A stretch of DNA of 64,000 bases from Boswellia sacra. Taxonomy: Eukaryota; Streptophyta; Magnoliopsida; Sapindales; Burseraceae. The stretch is taken from assembly GCA_013180625.2 (NCBI GenBank), contig SNVD02002434.1, positions 372,001-436,000 of the forward strand, given 5' to 3'. The translations under genes were made by a program, and so were the position numbers. Positions 1 to 10,509 of this stretch are shown here, piece by piece (position 1 is the first letter of the stretch; each line of letters begins with the position of its first letter). A model generated the notes under the pieces. The model did no database searches and had not been told where the DNA came from. It saw only the letters and a program-made list of their open reading frames with translations.

Positions 1-1219
1 CTCAATGTGTAAGTACGTGGACGATAAGTACAGATTGATTTTTTTTTTCTGTTTTTCTTTTTTCTTTTTTTTTTTAAACACAATAGAACTCACTTGTATT
101 GCTCATGACACATCCCAACCTCCTCTAACTTCCCAAAACCAGAACATAGCTCAAAATTTAATTGTGAATGATCTACATGCTCATAGGTAAGGGATAAACT
201 GTTTGGAATAAATTCATTTGAGGTTAGGAAATCTTTTAGTGAGTTAACAAAGAAAAAGGCTTACAAAGGCTCAAAGGGGTAACTAGGGATCAATTTCAGT
301 CCAGGTTGGCTATTAAGGCTCAAACGGTCCAAAGATGGCCTAAATCATTTCCCCAATGTTGCACAGCCTAGGATTTCGCCTTGAGTGACCATCAAACAAG
401 TTCTAGAATTCATTGAAATTTGAAGAAACATTTAAATTACGTAAACTTTCTCTAAGTGAACAAATAACTCAGTGATAATAGCTCAGTGCTCAATGTTGCG
501 CAAGGAATCAAAAGCAAAAGCGAAAACCAATAAATATTTCAAGCACACAGATCCATGCATCATTTATTATTTTCCAAGAGTTATTCTTAATTCAATCATT
601 ATCTTATCATCGACCCACAAAATGCAAGAAAAGAGGTACGTGGCGTTGTTACACCTGAGTCAAGATTGTATATTTCAACAATCCTAAGGACCAGTAGCCC
701 GCAGACTTAAGGTTTCCAGCCTATATACCTTTATTATGAAAGAACAAAACAAGAAACAAGACACTTCAAATAACATGAAATAACAAACTACAGATTTATT
801 TAGAGAGAATGCGTTTCAAGGGTTAAAGAAACCTCATCAGGTTTTTCCACAATTGTTTTTTTTAAAATCAAAACTGATAAAGATAAAAACACATAACAAC
901 TCTAAATTACGCAAAACTAAACTCACTCATAAAATAACAAAGTTCAACAAGTCAGCAAACAAAAACAAGTTAGTTAGAATGGGTCTAAAAAGTTTAGAAG
1001 TTAGCCTCCTTATTCAGCCATTATGGATTGAAGAGATCCAGAATGCGTTTCAAGAGAACTTGAACTTTTTAAGCCACCACTCTAAAAACCGAGATTAGAA
1101 AATATTACCTGGGACGAAAGAAATAACCTGAAAAAGCTCAAAAGAAACGACATGAAAAATCTCAAATAAACACACTAAAAAGAAAGCAAACAAAAACGAA
1201 GCAAACCAGCAAATAGAGA
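1..1219. other. AT-rich region, no gene seen
   Basis: No coding sequence is supported here. The start has a T-rich tract (about 41-75) and the rest is A-rich on the plus strand. Short open frames lack any recognisable domain. It lies downstream of the minus-strand LOG copy and could hold its former 3' flank, but no poly(A)-like run directly adjoins the LOG stop codon. Confidence 0.6.
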
Positions 1220-1870
1220 TTACAGATGGAGGGTTAAATCCAGTTGACGCCTTTTGTTGCCTTCTCCAAACCAATTTATCCGAGCCATTGTTGGATCAGG
1301 TGAATAGACGAATTCTTGTAGTTTGTCAATTAACTCTCCTGCAGTTGAAGCTGTAACCAGCATTTGCATTGCTGACGGTGAGATGAAATTTTTTTCTACA
1401 GCTTGATCAAGAAAGGACAACAAACCATCAAAAAAATTATTAACATTTAACAAACCAATGGGTTTCCGATGGATGTTTAGCTGTGCCCAAGAGGTGATTT
1501 GAAATATCTCCTCTAATGTACCATAACCACCCGGCAAAGCTATAAATGCATCGGACTAAACAACCATATGTGCAATACGCTCATGCATACTAGAGACCTG
1601 TAACTCTTCCCCGATTGTGTTGCCTACGATATCTCGTACAGCTAATGGTTTAGGGATAATGCCGAGAACTTTGCTCCCTCCTAGGGATGCAGCTGTCGAC
1701 ACACACCCCATTAACCCAAGACTACCCCCTCCATAAATCAAATTAATGCCCCTCGAAGCTAATGTCCTACCAAGATCAAGGGCTGCTGTTGTAAACTCTC
1801 CATCTTTACCAAATTGCGATCCACAAAATACGCATATATTTTGGAATCGCCGAATTGGTGTTTTCTCCAT
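1220..1870 (-). pseudogene. LOG: LOG-type cytokinin riboside 5'-monophosphate phosphoribohydrolase, intronless copy with in-frame TAG
   Basis: LOG enzymes release active cytokinin bases from their nucleotides in the cytosol. The reading frame starts at MEKTPIRRFQNICVFCGS. It carries the nucleotide-binding stretch YGGGSLGLMG (about residues 47-56), the SMHER segment (about 93-97) and the family signature PGGYGTLEE (about 112-120). A TAG codon at 1556-1558 splits the frame just before [10 protein letters not shown]; both halves are otherwise open and in the same frame, about 210 residues, close to a full LOG protein. Known LOG genes are multi-exon, whereas this copy has no intron, so it is probably a retrocopy. 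The TAG could come from one base change in a CAG or AAG codon. It could be a pseudogene, a read-through gene or a sequencing error. Family assignment is firm; its activity is unknown. Confidence 0.88.
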
Positions 1871-2022
1871 TTCTAAAAGTGCTCTAAACTTGTGTAAGAC
1901 AATGATGTACGTTAGGTATTATGCGATTCAAGTGCAAGACAGGTTATAAAATGACATTTGAGAATATGCAAAATGGATATATACACACGTAAAACTCTCA
2001 AATTTGACACATGGGGACATAA

Positions 2023-2265
2023 TTTCGGTGGGAGTTGCTCGATGCAGATTTATCGCCCCAAGATTTGAAAAAATGAGATATGCTTTCGGCGAGGTTTGAC
2101 AAAACCTACACACTTGTCTCCCACGTGAAGCATGGAAAATGGAGATACACTTTCGGCGGGGGTTGACAAAACCCCCACACTTGTCTCCCACGTGAAGCAT
2201 AAAAAATAGAGATACACTTTCGGTGGAGGTTTGACAAAACCTCCACACTTGTCTCCCACGTGTAC
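2023..2265. repeat. 67-bp tandem repeat array with G-boxes
   Basis: Three clear units start at 2084, 2151 and 2218 (period 67-68 bp), and a degenerate unit starts at 2023. Each clear unit begins TTTCGG, contains a short palindrome built around TTGACAAAAC with complementary GG/CC-rich arms, and ends in CCCACGTG. CACGTG G-boxes sit at 2122-2127, 2189-2194 and 2257-2262. The array lies about 0.2-0.4 kb 5' of the minus-strand LOG start, which is promoter distance. Open frames across it are repeats of the same unit and not a protein. Confidence 0.8.
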
Positions 2266-2500
2266 TTATGCCATAGGGTAGTCATATGGTTTGTCAAAAA
2301 GAAAACTTGAAATTAAAACAAACAAAATCAACAAACAAAATCAACAAACAACAACAACACAAAAACAACATTGATAATCAGATCAAACGAAACAAGAAAA
2401 AAAAGTCTACAACAACAACACACATTCTAATATACAAGTAGTTGTGATTGTGGCTCACATCTTCCTCTGGTTTTAAGTCCAGTACCGGCTGAAACGCCTT

Positions 2501-3205
2501 CTATGAGTCGGGGATTTGCTTCCCATCCAGTTTTCTTATAAACTGGCAAACAGGGTCGTTTTTAGTCATATTCCCTAGACTATAACACTGCAATTCATCA
2601 CGAAATTGTGTCCATAGATTAAGCAATTCACGCTGAACAAGTCCACAAGAATGTGACTCGAGAGTTAACAAAACATTATCCAGTGACTCATTACTCAACC
2701 ATTCTTAATAAATGAAAGTTTATCTTCTCTATTCCTGGACGCAAAACCTAATGAACGACAAGTCTGGTTACAATTCCATCTAGCACATTTATAACATACT
2801 TGTAACCTTTTCGCTCTTCGCCTCTTGGCTAGTAGCTCTTTCCTAGACCAGGCATGTATTTTGCGAGATTAATGTCCGGCTCACCGGACAATCTCACCTT
2901 GGCTTCGATAAGCCATCGATATCAGCAGGCACATTTAGGAGCATCAATGCCCAAAGTCTAGTCATCCGTACTTTATAAATTTTAAACACAGCATTTTGAG
3001 GAAGTGAAGGGAAATATTTACGAAGGTTCGATAGAAAGATATCAGCATCCATTGAAGAGAAGAAAAGGAGAGATATTACCGATAATGCGATTGAGTTTGT
3101 TCTTCTCCCAGATATGCACGTTTCAAACCTTCGAACAATGGCTTCAACTCCCGTTTGAATGTTTCCTCAAGCTGTTGCACAACTGAACTCGAAGCACGGA
3201 ATAAT
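2501..3205 (-). pseudogene. Exon-like fragments of an unidentified protein
   Basis: Three minus-strand segments look protein-coding and follow in order. Segment 1 (about 3205-3080) encodes a charged stretch containing VVQQLEETFKRELKPL and stops at a TAA. Segment 2 (3052-2894) encodes MDADIFLSNLRKYFPSLPQ and then MTRLWALMLLNVPADIDG, and reaches a GTGAGA donor-like site at about 2897. Segment 3 (about 2692-2501) contains SNESLDNVLLTLESHSCG and ends KQIPDS. Splicing the donor of segment 2 to an AG just before segment 3 keeps the frame. Segments 1 and 2 differ in frame with only about 26 bases between them, too short for a plant intron, so the gene is broken or misread. I do not recognise the family. 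The ELKPLFEGLKRAYLG stretch faintly recalls the pre-RT part of gypsy polyproteins. Confidence 0.35.
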
Positions 3206-3218
3206 CAAATTAAACACA

Positions 3219-3245
3219 AGAAAAGAAAAGAAAAGAAAAGAAAAT
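3219..3245. repeat. AAAAG microsatellite
   Basis: About five AAAAG units. On the minus strand this is a pyrimidine tract just upstream of the first exon-like fragment. Confidence 0.8.
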
Positions 3246-3499
3246 AGAGACACATAAAAGAAATAAAAACACAAGAGCAAATGAAAGTCAAAAACAAACA
3301 ACAAAGCAAATAAGACAAATGGCAAAGAGAGATAAAACCTGATCAATTATAATAGCCCATGAGAGGAATCTCCTCGAAACACAAAAATTGATCAATATTA
3401 CCTTCTTTTCTTTGTCTCTTTTTATTTATATTTCAAAAACATTGGTTTGCCTCCCAATAAGCGCTTGGTTTAACGTCCTCAGCCTGACGTTATCTGTCC

Positions 3500-4522
3500 T
3501 CACCCATCAAGATAAGTTGGCTCGTAGAGAGGTACCTCATCGATGTCCTGCATCACTGAATTCTCATAGTAAGGCTTCAACCTGTGCCCATTCACCTTGA
3601 ATACTTTTTCCGTTTTTAAGCTCTTGATTTCCACTTCACCATGGGGAAAAACATTAGTAATAACAAAAGGTCCAACCCATCGAGATCGTAATTTACCTGA
3701 AAATAACTTGAGGCGAGACTGAAATAAAAGAACTTTCTGTCCCACTTCAAAATTCTTCCTGGAGATCATTTTATCATGAAATGCCTTAGTTCTCTCCTTG
3801 TAAATTCTGGAATTCTCATAGGCAGCATTTCTAAGTTCTTCCAATTCTTGCAGTTGAAGCTTCCTTTGTTCTCCAGCAGCATCCATCTCCATGTTACAAA
3901 GCTTTACTGCCCACCATGCTTTATGTTCGAGCTCCACTGGAAGGTGGCATGGCTTACCATATACTAACCTATACGGAGACATACCAATAGGTGTCTTGTA
4001 AGCAGTTCGGTATGCCCAAAGTGCATCATTCAATCGTAGGCTCCAATCTTTTCGGTTCGGATTCACTGTCTTCTCGAGAATGGACTTGACTTCTCGATTT
4101 GAAACTTCAACTTGACCACTAGTTTGTGGATTATATGCAGTAGACAACTTGTGAGTGATGTTGTATTTCTTGAGCAAGGCTTCAAATGATCTGTTGCAGA
4201 AGTGTGTCCCTCTATCGCTTATCATGGCTCTTGGTGTTCCAAATCTCGCAAAAATGTTAGATTTCACAAAATCTACAACAACTTTAGAATCAGTAGTTCT
4301 CGTAGCTTTTGCTTCCACCCATTTAGAAACATAATCCACAGCAAGTATAATGTAACCATTACCAAAAGATGAAGGAAAAGGACCCATGAAATCAATACCC
4401 CACACATCAAAAATCTCGACAATAAGTATAGGGGTTTGTGGCATTTGATTTTTGGCACTTAAATTACCTGTCCTTTGACAACGGTCACAAGCTTTGCAAA
4501 ATAGATATGCATCTTTGAACAC
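3500..4522 (-). pseudogene. Gypsy integrase domain
   Basis: An open frame of 340 residues corresponding to the C-terminal part of the polyprotein. It starts in the zinc-finger end ([11 protein letters not shown]). The core shows the acidic triad: GIDFMGPFP, then SDRGTHFCN, then [14 protein letters not shown]. The C-terminal region has [19 protein letters not shown] and NGHRLKPYY, typical of Athila-like integrases. It is the best-preserved part of this element. The N-terminal part of the zinc finger and the link to RNase H are broken, so it is a remnant. Confidence 0.9.
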
Positions 4523-4636
4523 TGATGGCCAGTAGAATCCACAATCAAGAACTTTCAGGGCTGTTCTTTTTGGTCCGAAGTGACCGCCACATCATAATTA
4601 ATGACACAGAAGGTCAAAATTGAATTAAATTCAGAT

Positions 4637-5326
4637 TCAGAAACACCACCTTCCTACACTTGAATCAGAACAATGCTTCCCATCATTATTGAGATTCATC
4701 CCATATGTATATTTAGGCATGTTATTTTGTGATCTGATCTCTTTGACGGCTCGAGTCAAGTCATGTGGTAGCTTCTTGGTAACTAAGTAATTAACAATAT
4801 CTGCAGACCAAGGGGCTACTACATGTAGAGACAGCAATTGTTCATCCGGAAAACTTTCTTGTAATGGCAGTACATCCTCGTCATGGACAATGCGACTGAG
4901 ATGGTCTGCAACTAAGTTTTCACTTCCCTTCTTATCTTTGATCTCCAAGTCAAATTCCTGTAAAAGGAGTATCCACCTGATAAGCCTTGGTTTTGCATCT
5001 TTCTTTGTGAGCAAGTACCTCAAAGCTGCATGATCAGAATAAACGGTTACTTTAGTACCAATCAAATAAGATCGAAACTTTTCTAAAGCAAAAATAACCG
5101 CTAGCAGCTCTTTCTCAGTGGTAGAATAATTAAGTTGAGCATCATTTAAAGTCCGAGATGCATAGTAAATGGCATGTGGAATTTTGCCAATTCGTTGACC
5201 CAAAACGGCACCCACAGCGTAGTCACTTGCATCGCACATGATCTCGAATGGATGATCCCAATTCGGAGATTGGATTACTGGAGCCGAAGTCAAGAGTTCC
5301 TTCAGTTTCTCAAATGCCTTTTGCAT
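4637..5326 (-). pseudogene. Gypsy RT C-terminus and RNase H domain
   Basis: A 229-residue frame. It starts in the RT connection ([20 protein letters not shown]) and continues into RNase H with [15 protein letters not shown], the TEKELLAV segment, and [11 protein letters not shown] followed by VADHLSRI. After about residue 200 the frame degrades. The upstream frame (FYRRFIKDF-type sequence near 5390-5430) is separated from it by a frameshift. Confidence 0.88.
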
Positions 5327-5469
5327 TTCTCATCAAATTCAAAGGCCACATCATTCTGTAATAATCTGCATAGGGGCAATGCTATCTTCAAGAAATCTTT
5401 GATGAATCTACGATAGAAACCTGCATGACCAAGAAACGAACGGAAATATCCGCACACTTTGTGGAGGTG

Positions 5470-5733
5470 TAAGGAACATATAAGATTTTATCTGGATTTA
5501 TCACTCTATACCCTTAGCAGAAATAACACTCATCCCCGAAAACTATACCCTCAATCTAACCATAAACTTACATTTCTCCCATTCAGACAAGGTGTTAGTT
5601 GATCAAAAAATTCATCTTTGAATATAAGGTAAGGTGTCAAGGCATTATATCAAAGAGAATCACCAAAGAACACTAAAATCAATCCTAAATACACATCAAT
5701 CTAGATTCTCAACATAATCAGAGAAAATACTTA
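5470..5733 (-). other. Unrelated segment inside the gypsy RT
   Basis: Between the RT N-half and the downstream RT/RNase H sequence lie about 260 bases with no pol similarity. On the minus strand the junction reads GTATG followed by GTAAGTATTTT, a consensus-like splice donor. No equally good acceptor is obvious at the other end. The segment replaces, and does not merely interrupt, the catalytic motif. Confidence 0.55.
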
Positions 5734-6345
5734 CCATACACCTTTGGAAAGTGGCAGGGGCATTGCAAAGACCAAATGGCATGCATCGATAGGCAAATGT
5801 ACCGAATGGGCAGGTGAATGTAGTTTTCTCTTGATCCTCAGGGCAATGACAATCTGATTATATCCTGAATAGCCATCAAGAAAACAATAATGAGAATGAC
5901 CCGCTAATCTCTCCAGCATTTGATCAATGAATGGCAAAGGAAAGTGATCCTTGCGAGTTACAGAATTGAGCTTTCGATAATCAATACAAACTCGCCACCC
6001 GGTTTGGATACGAGTGGGAACTAGCTCATTATTGTCATTCTTAACCACCGTAACACCAGATTTCTTCAGAACAACTTGGACTGGACTCACCCACTTGCTG
6101 TCCGAAATTGGATAAATCACACCCACATCTAACAATTTCAGGATTTCTTTCTTGACACCTTCCATCATGGGAGGATTCAACCTCCGCTGTGCTTCTCTAG
6201 TGGGCTTGGATCCCTCTTCTAACAAGATGCGGTGCATGCATACGGCCGAACTAATACCTTTGATGTCAGCCGGACTGGCCAACCCATTGGCCGTGTTTGT
6301 GATCTCGGAGCACTCGGATGAGTTTCTCTTCTTGTAATGGTGCAA
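5731..6345 (-). pseudogene. Gypsy RT N-terminal half, catalytic part lost
   Basis: The frame carries RT fingers and palm: LNPPMMEGVKKEILKLLD, WVSPVQVVLKKSG, GWRVCIDYRKLNSVT, DHFPLPFIDQMLERLAG and CFLDGYSGYNQI. A frameshift near NQIVIA puts the rest in the wrong frame. Homologous sequence then stops after the CATTTCCAAAGGTGTATG equivalent (about 5735). The segment that should carry the metal-binding FMDD motif is replaced by unrelated DNA down to about 5470. The enzyme cannot be functional. Confidence 0.88.
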
Positions 6346-6422
6346 GACCCTTTGCTATTATGACTGGCAAAGTATCTTTCTCACCTACGAATACATGCTT
6401 CAAATGATCTGGAAAGCAGGGC

Positions 6423-7137
6423 TTAGCGCCAGGCAGGTGCTTTCATCACGGAAGGTAGAAGTTTCTCATTAGATAAAGGCAATTCAATGTACGAAACATC
6501 ATACCTGTATGTGGTGATAGCTATAGTCTCATCCAAGCTTGCCACAGCTTCCTCCACTTCTTTAGACACTTGTATCAACTTCCTCGATTCTCTGGAATTT
6601 TCTGCCGCAATGTGCTCACTAATGGCTACTTCCAATGCATCCTTGCGAGTTAACTCAAAAAGTTGTTGTGCCAAAGAATCAATAACATCAACTGCAAAAA
6701 CAGAATGCAAGTCACTAGGGTATCTCATTGCCTCAAAAATATTGAAACGAATCACCTCGCCATCAAATTCCATGGTAAGAGTGCCATCATGAAACATCAC
6801 TCTCGTTCGGGCAGTTTTCCACAGGAACTTGCCTCCCCAAAAGAATCGGTGTTGAATTGGGAGATGTCTCATCCTCCATTTCAAGAACATAAAAGTCTGC
6901 TGGAAATACCAATTGATTCACCTTCACAAGCACATCTTCCACAACTCCCTTGGGATATGCATTAGAACGATCAGCAAGTTGAATGATAATACCAGTTTCC
7001 GCAAGGGGTCCAAGATTCAAGGAAACATAAATAGAATATGGCATGACATTAATAGATGCTCCTAAATCTAACATAGCTCTTTCAAACTTGGTATTACCAA
7101 TGGTGCATGGAATGGTGAACGTACCTGATCTTTGCAT
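6423..7137 (-). pseudogene. Gypsy aspartic protease and linker
   Basis: The 7137-6787 frame has the retropepsin active site in the form DLGASINVMP (canonical D[TS]GA is DLGA in Athila-like elements), preceded by TFTIPCTIGNTKFERA and followed by ADRSNAYPKGVVEDVLV and PILLGR. A frameshift leads into the 6890-6423 frame, which carries the conserved post-protease segment VMFHDGTLTMEFDGEVIRFNIF. Both pieces are remnants of one polyprotein. Confidence 0.85.
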
Positions 7138-7359
7138 TTCGGAGAAATTTTTCTTTGCAATACAGCTGAAACATTTTCCCCCACGCTTACCTTCTCATTT
7201 CCTTTCAACTTTCTCTTGTTGGTGCATAACTCCTTCAGAAATTTTGCATACGTGCCACTTGCTTGATAGCATCCAGCAAGTGTTGTAGGTTTACCTCATC
7301 TTGCGAAAAGTTCCAGGATTTCTTGTTCTTGTTCCTCCTTCCTTGATTTTGCAACATCT

Positions 7360-7551
7360 GCTAATTAAAGGTGAGGACAGTACATATAAAAGTGGATATG
7401 GGTTTTAGGATTTACCTTATAAATGAGTTTTATTCATGGTGTATATCGATTATCCATCCCCCTTCATCATTGTGATTTCCTTTGGTGGAACTCTCTAATC
7501 TTGCTCACCACTATACTCAAGTTACAGCACAAGAATTCTCTCTTGGATTGA
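7360..7551 (-). other. Non-homologous segment between gag and protease
   Basis: After the gag C-terminal frame ends in a stop (LPSQPVIKR), about 190 bases show no gag-pol similarity. On the minus strand the downstream edge reads TTAATTAGCAG, an acceptor-like end, before sequence that looks like the element again. It is a second internal disruption, similar in style to the one in the RT. Confidence 0.45.
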
Positions 7552-8958
7552 TCATCGTTTGATCACCGGCTGAGAAGGTAATTTTCCTGAGCTTTGACTC
7601 TCAATTTTGCTCAGGTTAGTGGCCAATTGTCCCATTTGATTTTCCAGGTTTTGGATACTTGCCCTAGTTTCCTGCTGAAATTGCATTGTGTTAGGCAAGT
7701 GCTTTAACAATATCCTGGAGAGACATACCTGAATTTTGTGGAGCTGGTTGTGGTGCTGGTTGTGGTTGTGATTGAAATGGTTGCTGCACCCTTGGTTGAT
7801 TGAAACCTGGTGGTCGATTTGGTATGGCATTTGGGGCAATTGGTTGACGATTCCCATATCTTAAATTAAGGTGATCTCTCCATCCAACATTGTAAGTATT
7901 GGAGAAAGGGTCATACCTTTGCCTTGGTTGTCTGGAAATCCACCCATGGCATTGGCATGTTCTGTATCTCCTTCTTGCAAAGTTGGACACATGTCGGTTG
8001 GATGGTCCATGGCAGAACATACCCCGCATGCATAAGATTGCTGCATATGTCCTACAGCCATTTTTTTTACAAGAGAGGTAAGTTCACAAAGTTGTTGTTC
8101 AATGTTTGAAGTACTTACCTCATTTACTCTTTTTGGTAGTTGTGGCTCAAATTTACTGCTGAATTGTTGGGAGTTCACTGCCATGTCACTAATCAAACGT
8201 CTTGCCACGTTTGGTGTTTTATTAACTAGTGCTCCACCACTAGCAGCATCAATGATACTCCTTTCCATGGGTAGGAGACCCTCATAGAAATATTGAATTA
8301 GGAGTCCATCACTAATTTGGTGGTTTGGACAGCTAGCACATAACCTCTTAAATCTCTCCCCATATTCATGAAGTGATTCTCCATTGTGTTGTCGAATGCC
8401 ACTAATATCTTTTCTAATATTTGTAACTTTCGAGGCTGGAAAGTATTTCTCCAAAAAGAGTTTGCTCATCTCATTCCAAGTGGTAATGGTACCTGGTGGT
8501 AGATAGTATAGCCAATCTTTTGCCGAATCTGCTAATGAGAATGGGAAAGCTCTCAATTTTATTTGCTCTTCAGAAACGCCAGTTGGCTTCATACTTGAGC
8601 ATACCACATGAAATTCTTTGAGGTGTTTGTTCGGATCCTCTCCTGCAAAACCATGAAATGTAGGCAAGAGATGAATCAGTCCAGATTTAAGTTCAAAATC
8701 TATCTCAAAATTGGTGCTTATGCATAGCGGTTGTTGATCAATAATTGGAGCCGCTAACTCCTTAAGAGTCTGATCGTTTTCCATCGCCATTGCTTCCGAT
8801 TCAGATTTGATTGAACTGCAAGAAGATGGGAGGGAAGTGTGTCGTGCAAGGTCAAATTCTGGAGGTGGAGTTGAAATTGACCGATTTAGCCTTAAATTCG
8901 AGGATTGGAGAAACTCCTTAATTCTCTTAAGTCGTTGATCCGCTTCTCCCTCGGACAT
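7552..8958 (-). pseudogene. Gypsy gag
   Basis: The main frame (8958-7861) shows the Retrotrans_gag core: FHGFAGEDPNKHLKEF, AFPFSLADSAKDWLYYLP, FLEKYFPASKVTNIRKDI and GESLHEYGERFKRLCASCP. A CCHC-like knuckle follows, CGVCSAMDHPTDMC (C-X2-C-X4-H-X4-C). A frameshift near 7860 moves the glutamine/asparagine-rich C-terminal part into the 7857-7552 frame, which ends with RASIQNLENQMGQLATNLS. The start MSEGEADQRLKRIKEF lies about 80 bases after the primer-binding site, as expected. Confidence 0.9.
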
Positions 8959-9040
8959 AAAAGCCTAAACACAAACAATCAGGAAATAACAATCAAGAAT
9001 TAGTAGTAAAAAAAGAATAACAAATTGATTAGAAAATCAA

Positions 9041-9058
9041 TCCCCGGCAACGGCGCCA
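9041..9058 (-). other. Primer-binding site of the gypsy element
   Basis: The minus strand reads TGGCGCCGTTGCCGGGGA a few bases inside the LTR end, the typical PBS position and sequence style of plant gypsy elements. Confidence 0.8.
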
Positions 9059-9064
9059 AAAACT

Positions 9065-10493
9065 TGATGCGTTCGAAACTAGCAAGTATACTAGTCGCAC
9101 AAGTAATAAAGTGATGAGTGAGATATCGTTCCCACGAGGATTGATTCTAATTAAATTTGTTATTTTTCAGCAACAATAAACTAAATATGGGGGGTTTTGT
9201 TGAATGATTAATTAAACTGAATACGAAGGCAAATAAAGAATAACACAACACAATATTAAATGAATTGAAAATTCAATGAGAGACACTTGGTTAAGGGTTC
9301 TTTCTCTGCCACAAGATATGAATTTGTGAATTAACATAGAATTGTAATCCAATTACAGCATTGAAGTTATCAACCGTAGATAACAACAAGCTCTGTTATC
9401 CCAATCTTTCCTTACTTTGTTGTTAAATAAAACAAGCTCTTTATTTAATCTCTATCCATTAAACAACCTAGAACAAGCTCTCTAAGTTTAATTTAATAGA
9501 AGCATTACGATGAGAAAGATAGGTTGATCTAAGCAATAATCACACAAGTTCGGATTATTTAACCTAGGTTGTATTTTCCAATTGCAATCTCTGATCACAA
9601 TTTTGCTACTAATGATTGGAAATTCATGACAATTACGGATCAAGATTTCTAATCTAGCAATAGACAACAACAGATTATATTCAGTTGGCCATTCCAAATA
9701 CAATCAGTAAGCAATCATAAGCATTAGATATGGGAAAATACAAGCAACTTCAATTAGAGAATTGGATAACAATTTCTTACACAATCAACTCACAAAATCC
9801 ATATCAAGGGCTTTGAAATCACCCTCAACCAATTCAGATTTAGTTACACATATTCAATCAGAATAACAAATACAATACAGAGAAATTCCAGAATTGAAAA
9901 GGAAAGAAAGAACTTAGCAAATTCTTTGAAAATCTTCTTTGTAGATGAATCTTCTTGGAATTGTAGTTCCTCCTCTTTCAAAATCTTCTTTCTCCTTCAA
10001 GAACTCCAAGGGATGAGAGAAATCCAGAAATGCAGCCTCCTCCCACGTTTTCCCCTCTTCAAGTTATGAAAATAAAACCCTAAAATGTGTTTAAATACTC
10101 TGCTACAGTAACTTGCTACAGTGCCCCGTATTTAATAACATGCTACAGTGATATATGGAATTACAAATATACACTTCTCATACCATTTTTATCACAACTT
10201 TCGGTACACTACATAAATTCGTGAACCGTAAATTTCTCCAGAAAATAGACTTCGAGAGCTTTTCAATGGTATATAGCATGTTATCCGGTTAATTGTATAT
10301 CGATACAATCGACTCCAAGAAATTGGTTGACTAGCAGAGGTGAAAATGAAGGGTTTTACTCCAATTTTGTGTAAGTTCCTCCAAAACTCCTACAAACATC
10401 AAAAACCACACAAAAACATAAAAATACCAAGGAATATAGCAAAGAAACATGGACGAATTGATATGAAAATGATATATAAATAGACACTTATCA
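9065..10493 (-). repeat. Gypsy 5' LTR (1429 bp)
   Basis: On the minus strand it begins TGATAAGTGTCTATTTATA and ends GAACGCATCA, giving TGAT...ATCA ends. The inner end adjoins the PBS; the outer end meets copia gag sequence at 10494. TGCTACAGT occurs three times between about 10101 and 10150 (plus strand), probably part of the LTR regulatory region. No partner LTR is present in the window. Confidence 0.85.
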
Positions 10494-10509
10494 ACAACCT
10501 CTTAGTTTG

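Larger units (their letters stand above)
3450..10493 (-). mobile_element. Degenerate Ty3/gypsy (Athila-like) LTR retrotransposon, one LTR only
   Basis: Reading on the minus strand, the order is LTR (10493-9065), primer-binding site, gag, protease, reverse transcriptase, RNase H and integrase, which is the gypsy order. Gag, protease (DLGASINVMP) and integrase resemble Athila/Tat-type elements, and no chromodomain is seen. Every domain has frameshifts or stops. The catalytic part of the RT is missing. No second LTR like 9065-10493 occurs at the low-coordinate end; recognisable element sequence fades near 3450, where a stretch containing GCCTCCCAATAAGCGCTTGG follows the integrase. The 5' LTR directly abuts copia gag coding sequence at 10494, so this element probably inserted into the copia element and a later deletion removed its 3' LTR together with the copia 5' end. 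Confidence 0.85.

Noticed and set aside
1928..2297. Minus-strand open frames with Cys/Gly-rich repeats (such as HVGDKCGGFV)
   Set aside because: They are translations of the 67-bp DNA repeat in several frames; frames are not conserved between units.
9488..9703. Minus-strand open frame of 71 residues
   Set aside because: Lies inside the gypsy LTR and has no domain.
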